Assembly (NCBI GenBank): GCA_037951105.1
Contig: JBAMJV010003770.1
Span: 62,001 to 126,000 of the forward strand
Reading direction: 5' to 3'
From: Echinarachnius parma
Lineage: Eukaryota > Echinodermata > Echinoidea > Clypeasteroida > Echinarachniidae
Length of the DNA: 64,000 nt
How positions within the stretch are numbered: the first letter of the stretch is position 1; each line of letters opens with the position of its first letter. Shown here one piece after another: positions 59,577 to 64,000 of this stretch. The notes beneath the pieces are model-generated. The model was given only the letters and a program-made list of their open reading frames with translations, was not told the origin of the DNA and did no database searches. A program made the position numbers and the translations under genes.

Positions 59577-59640
59577 ACAGGGAATCGAACCAGAGACTTT
59601 CGGATTGCTAGACCAGTTTCTTCTTACACAAGGGATTAAT
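59577..59640 (-). repeat. tRNA-like remnant (old SINE)
   Basis: The minus strand reads ACTGGTCTAGCAATCC and then CTCTGGTTCGATTCCCTGTG. The B box GGTTCGATTCC is at 59,581-59,591. The acceptor stem and A box are not intact, so it is a remnant and not a tRNA gene. Confidence 0.5.
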
Positions 59641-60094
59641 GGGTGAAATGAGGAACTAAATTACAAAATACATTAAAATATCATGAATGCAGAAAGTTGT
59701 ATGCAGCAACAAAAGTCACTTTAAAAAGTATACATCCTTTGTAACCTCTAGCATGACTATTATTTTAATTCAATTAAATGCATAAGAAATTAACTTTCTA
59801 AAGATGCACATTCTTATGGAAAAGCAGATTATGTAAAACATTATCCTGCTATGCATCAAACATTCACAAAAACATTCATAGAACTATCTAAATTAACAAT
59901 CGGATTGAAATATTGTGATTTTGGGCAAGTTTTGATACACATACATATAAAGCCTCTGTGACAAACAAACATTATTATATTTTGCTGGCAAGAAACATAT
60001 CTGGAGTTTGGAGGAAAAACTGAAGAACATTACCATAGAGGGTCGGAATCTTGCATCAAAGAAGTTGCCTCCTTAGTTAATAATTATATGTATT

Positions 60095-60165
60095 CAGTGA
60101 TGGAGTTAGGATTTGAATCTTAACAATTCAGCATCTTAATCGTCACTACCAGTGCTTTGCAAATA
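60095..60165 (-). repeat. Weak tRNA-like remnant
   Basis: The minus strand has GCACTGGTAGTGACGATTAA followed by AGATTCAAATCC (60,109-60,120), a degenerate A-box and B-box pair. Very decayed. Confidence 0.3.
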
Positions 60166-60241
60166 TTATTATTCTATCATAATTTTAAGCATCAATTGAT
60201 CATGAGCAGTGTCAATAATTTGAACAATTTATAGCAGCATT

Positions 60242-60458
60242 GATAGCTCAAACACTCCTTAGACATGTACACTATCAACATATTTTCAAAATTGAAAACA
60301 AAACTGATAGCTCATACATTTCTTAGACATGAACAATATCAATATATTTTCAAAATTCAAAGAAAAAATGATAGCTCATACATTTCTTGGACATGAACAA
60401 TATCAATATATTTGATTAACCAAAAACAAAATTGAGCTCATACATTTCTTGGACATAT
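60242..60458. repeat. 64-bp tandem repeat, about 3.5 units
   Basis: Units starting GATAGCTCA at 60,242, 60,306 and 60,370, and a partial at 60,434, share CATTTCTTAGACATGAACAA and TATCAATATATTTTCAAAAT. Confidence 0.85.
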
Positions 60459-60477
60459 GAGTAACCTACTGTATAAA

Positions 60478-60727
60478 GAAGAGCCAAGTTCCAAAAGGCA
60501 CTAAACCCACTTTCCATAAAAAATTAATTCAACAATATCAGTCCATTAATAAGCTACGTAGCTATCTTGAATCCACATTTGTAGGACAAAATTACACGAT
60601 CGAAATCGAAATAAATAACATTAAATGTTAATATCCCCACAGGCATGTGTACAAGGTTGGACAAAGAAACCTGCTTTTTTTCCAAAGTTGAAAAGTGGAT
60701 TTAGCGCCTTTTGGAATTAAGCTCTTC
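60478..60727. mobile_element. 250-bp foldback element
   Basis: The left arm GAAGAGCCAAGTTCCAAAAG followed by GCACTAAACCCACTTTCC is inverted at the right as GTGGATTTAGCGCCTTTTGG followed by AATTAAGCTCTTC. The arms are about 40 bp with a few mismatches. Non-coding; the superfamily is undetermined. Confidence 0.75.
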
Positions 60728-60790
60728 CTTTGTGAACATGAATTCAAGGTGGTAGAGATGGGTAATAACCACTTATCACATGCATTAGTG

Positions 60791-60906
60791 CCCCGTTTCA
60801 TAAAACACTTGCAATTGTTTTAAGTGTACAATTATTGTAACAGCTGAAATGCTCCATGCTGATAATTGCGCATTTACAACAATTGCAAGTGTTTTATGAG
60901 ACGGGG
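60791..60906. mobile_element. 116-bp foldback element, CCCCGTTTCATAAAACAC termini
   Basis: CCCCGTTTCATAAAACACTT at the left and AAGTGTTTTATGAGACGGGG at the right are inverted, continuing into GCAATTGTT and AACAATTGC. Such CCCGTTTCATAAAA termini are common in small DNA-transposon derivatives. No clear target duplication. Confidence 0.8.
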
Positions 60907-63202
60907 TACAGGACTAAGTGTATACATGTATTGACAGAAATACAAGAGAGAATATACTAATCAATACCCATTTGCCTTTATTAATATGATTATGTGGTTC
61001 ATACACAATTCAAAACAACAACAATATACAATAATTGCTTAGAACGTAAAACAAGATTGCGCAATTCAAACACACAAACAAAATATAATTACTAGTAGCA
61101 AAACATTTGCTAAAAATAGAAAAAGAGAATGTGCATCTTTTTATACATTTCAGGTATAATTGCACATCCTGAGATAGACCACATAGGTTGGTATCCTGAT
61201 AGCATAGTTTAATTTAATTTAGTCCTGGCCCAAGTGTGGTCTAACCTTAGACTAACTTAGGCCCGCAGGATCAAAATCATGTATTCTTATTAGTTAACCC
61301 TGGACTGTTATTAAGTCCAAACTAAGTCATACCAAACAGAAGTGTGGATTAGTTAGTTCAATGTTAACCTGTTCCATACAAGATTCTGAAACCTCCATAA
61401 ATTGTTTACAGATCCCCCCTTGTCTTCAAGAGATGGCATTTCCCATAGAGTTAATCCATTCACCACGGAAACATAATGTACCATGTATTAACAGGACCAT
61501 TAAAAAAAAAACACTCTCAGAATACCAGCCAATATCAATTCCGTAAGAGACTTCTGAATTTAAACAATTGCACTAAAATAGATCTAACTCATTATTACGT
61601 TAAGCATTTTGGGTTAAGGGAACATTGTTTTGCACTATAAACATTAAAAGCTACTTTGTTCTAGAGGCACAAGCATGCATTTAATTTCATAATTTTCACT
61701 GGGGGAAAAAAAATGCCTTTGAAAAGGCTATGTTTTATAATTTCATAATTGCCACTAGAAAATCAGATTTATAGGCTCAGTTTCTATTAAATCAGCAATA
61801 GCCCATTTCCATGTTAATTTGTGAATGTCCACGATAAAATATTGTCAATAAAAAATGTCAGTTTATTGAAAAGATAAACGAGCAATGCCAATACTTATCA
61901 GGAAGAAAATTGGCTCCTTGCATGTAAAGCCAACACAGAATACAGACTAAACTAAAATAGAACATTCTTGTGCATAAATTCTAGTACAAACAAATATATA
62001 TATAATTCTGTCAATAATGGGTTGATAAATGCCCACAAAATGCACATATTTTGTCAATCTTTAAGGTCAAAATATACATTCACACTATACATTACAATAA
62101 TAACCTGATTACATTCATTTACATGCATTTTGTACCGATACAATATTTATTACAGAACTCTTTACACATATAAATAACATCAACTAGACAAGATAAAAGC
62201 AGCGGAACTCTGCATTACACATTTACAGAAATAAAAATTGTCTATAATACACTGATGTATTTATAGTATTTCACAATCTACATGGGCAAATGAGCAGTTG
62301 ATTTAGCATATCTTTCTTTGTCATTTTAGTATTACTTTCAAAATGATCATTATAAGATGCTTAAATGCATTTAGATATAAGGTTAATTCAGTTAATTATT
62401 AAGTGCGGTTTACAACAATTACATTTCCATGGTGTGGTTATCAAAGGACAATCCATTAAAATCATTTAATTTAGCCAAGCCCCCCAAAGGTTAGTTAATT
62501 TTAAATATTGCAATTATTATTATTAATAATAATTAAGAAATAATAAATCAGTTTTGTTTTTTCTTTCTACTAGTCAAAACTGGTCTCGCAAAACAGCTGA
62601 ACTATTTAAATTATGCACCACCACAAATATACACATTTAACATATTTCATAAAAATATAACATTAAACATATATAACGTGAAATGAATACACTTTTTATT
62701 TGACACTTTAATATGGAGCATGTATTTTTTTACAAACTCGAGTCAATACCACATGATGAGGAGCAATGAACAAAGACTCTACACCAATTTAACACAATAG
62801 AAACCAAGACTACCTGGAATAGTCTAGGAGGGTACCTAAAGTCAACCCTCCTTTCGTTATAACCTGTTTATAAAAGACAACCTGCTTGTAAAGACCATAC
62901 ATCTTGAATTCTTGGAAAGCCAAGTTATATTCTGCAAGTTGTATCGTAGGCTCCGATGTCTACGTCGACATGTCAGGGGAAAATTGATTATTGTTCTGGT
63001 TGATTTGTAGCTCTAATTGTTCTTCAAGTACCATAACACCTCTAAGTACCACCGCAGCAACAGAAGGGGCTATAAATAGACTATTTAAGCTTAACTTCTG
63101 CTTTATCGGGCAAGTTTTGAAAGTTACTGTTGACGCTCAGCTCTACAGGCACCAATGCAGCACCAGTACCAGCACCACTAGTTTTCTTTTTTTTCTTGTG
63201 AT

Positions 63203-63570
63203 ATTTTCAATAAAGATGGACTAGTTTACTTCAGTTTGTATGTTGGGAAAGGCGCTATGGCTGTCCATGAACCACTACACCATCTAAATGGGCTCTAGTA
63301 GAAACTATGATTTGAAGACCAGCTATTTTCAATAAAGATGGACTAGTTTACTTCAGTTGGTATGTTGGGCAAGGCTCTATGGCTGTCCATGAACCACTAC
63401 ACCATCTGAAGGGGCTTTTGTCTTAACTATAATTTGATGACTTCAGCTATTTTCAATAAAGATAGACTAGTATACTTCTGTTGGTACGTTGGGAAAGGCG
63501 CTATGGCTGTCCATGAACCACGACAGCACCTGAAGGGGCTCTAGTAGAAACTATGATTTGATAACTTCAT
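63203..63570 (-). repeat. Three 122-bp tandem copies of a terminal-exon region
   Basis: Units start at about 63,203, 63,325 and 63,447 with TATTTTCAATAAAGATGGAC. Each includes CTATGGCTGTCCATGAACCAC. On the minus strand each ends in codons for VVVHGQP and TAG, matching VVVHEQP and TAG of the intact exon at 63,634-63,705. The preceding codons are also partly kept (TRAPSGA and TKAPSDG). The units lie downstream of the intact exon's stop and have internal stops upstream of these codons. Confidence 0.85.
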
Positions 63571-63633
63571 CTAATTTGTTTCTGGTGATATGTCAGACTC
63601 TTTACTCTTCCTGGTTTGTTGGGCAATAATGCT

Positions 63634-63705
63634 CTATGGCTGTTCGTGAACCACTACAGCACCGGTAGGGGCTTTGGTTGTATCATAAGCCCTGATGACT
63701 TCAGC
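63634..63705 (-). CDS. Probable 3'-terminal coding exon of an unidentified minus-strand gene
   Basis: A strong acceptor (TTTTTTCTTTCTTCTTAC, then TTTTGGACAG) precedes 23 codons, AEVIRAYDTTKAPTGAVVVH then EQP, and a TAG at 63,634-63,636. The exon is 72 nt if the upstream exon ends in phase 0, which cannot be checked because the rest of the gene lies beyond the window. The peptide has no motif I can assign. Support comes from the splice site and from preservation of the same last codons in three tandem copies just downstream. A chance open frame of this length is possible, so confidence is moderate. Confidence 0.5.
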   Translation of the reverse strand, partial: AEVIRAYDTTKAPTGAVVVHEQP

Positions 63706-63706
63706 C

Positions 63707-64000
63707 TGTCCAAAAGTAAGAAGAAAGAAAAAATAAATTATTTCATATATCTAAACAAACGCACATTGTTCACAATAATCAGTCATTTAAAATCATGAAG
63801 ACGCTGCAATACTAACAAAAGAACAAATATTTGTTTCAAAGCAGAGTGGTGATATAATAAACAGGATATTATGAGGAAAGAAAGGTGATGCATAGCTAAC
63901 AAGATTGCAATTCAGCAATCAGGAATATTTAGGGAAATTTCATCAGAAATCAGGGAGATATATATCAAATGCATACAACCTAATGACAGTAATATTTCAA
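63707..64000. other. Probable intron upstream of the terminal exon
   Basis: AT-rich DNA with a pyrimidine tract on the minus strand next to the acceptor at 63,706. No further exon is recognised before the window ends. Confidence 0.4.

Larger units (their letters stand above)
58081..63202. other. Long AT-rich stretch without genes; possible 3' UTR or intergenic DNA
   Basis: No coding frame is supported over five kilobases. It contains two tRNA-like remnants, a 64-bp tandem repeat and two foldback elements, listed separately. It lies directly downstream (minus strand) of the probable terminal exon at 63,634-63,705, so part of it may be that gene's 3' UTR. This is inference from position and composition only. 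Confidence 0.45.

Overview
This is eukaryotic, almost certainly metazoan, genomic DNA. Visible evidence: a spliced gene with GT-AG introns all in phase 1, a nuclear-type tRNA-Leu, microsatellites and minisatellites, and many mobile elements (foldback MITEs, a tRNA-derived SINE, a 5'-truncated non-LTR retrotransposon, a Crypton-like tyrosine-recombinase relic and a Harbinger-like element). Low GC content, abundant polymorphic insertions and the repeat style fit a highly heterozygous marine invertebrate, plausibly a deuterostome such as an echinoderm, hemichordate or cephalochordate. That placement is inference; no gene here fixes the species.

Layout. 1-4,515: simple repeats and dispersed repeats, with no supported gene. 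4,516-4,597: tRNA-Leu(AAG), minus strand. 5,851-27,336 (copy A) and 32,941-57,060 (copy B): two direct, highly similar copies of one 21-24 kb segment. Their left margins (4,713-5,850 and 28,025-28,659 plus 32,651-32,940) are clearly more diverged. Each copy carries, in the same order, two small foldback elements, a T-rich tandem repeat, a (GAA)n tract, a hairpin-bearing 80-bp satellite, a 46-bp minisatellite, TTCTTCAGAAGAAA-type repeats, three 3' stem-loops and the same four-exon minus-strand gene. Between the copies lie a 209-bp foldback element and a 3.8-kb Harbinger-like composite element. 57,061-64,000: single-copy AT-rich DNA. It ends in a likely 3'-terminal coding exon of another minus-strand gene, whose last codons are repeated in tandem downstream of its stop.

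The duplicated gene reads as one 601-residue, largely disordered protein. It has a basic Lys-rich start, a Pro/Gln-rich middle and a Ser/Arg-rich then acidic tail. I do not recognise the family. Both copies are intact, with about ten amino-acid differences. They may be two paralogues or two haplotypes joined by the assembler; insertions present in only one copy (LINE, SINE, Crypton-like, MITEs) fit either.

I found no defence system or biosynthetic cluster. The most interesting material is structural: stem-loop-bearing satellites, a repeated splice-donor exon, a tandemly repeated terminal exon, and a foldback unit shared by two unrelated element types.
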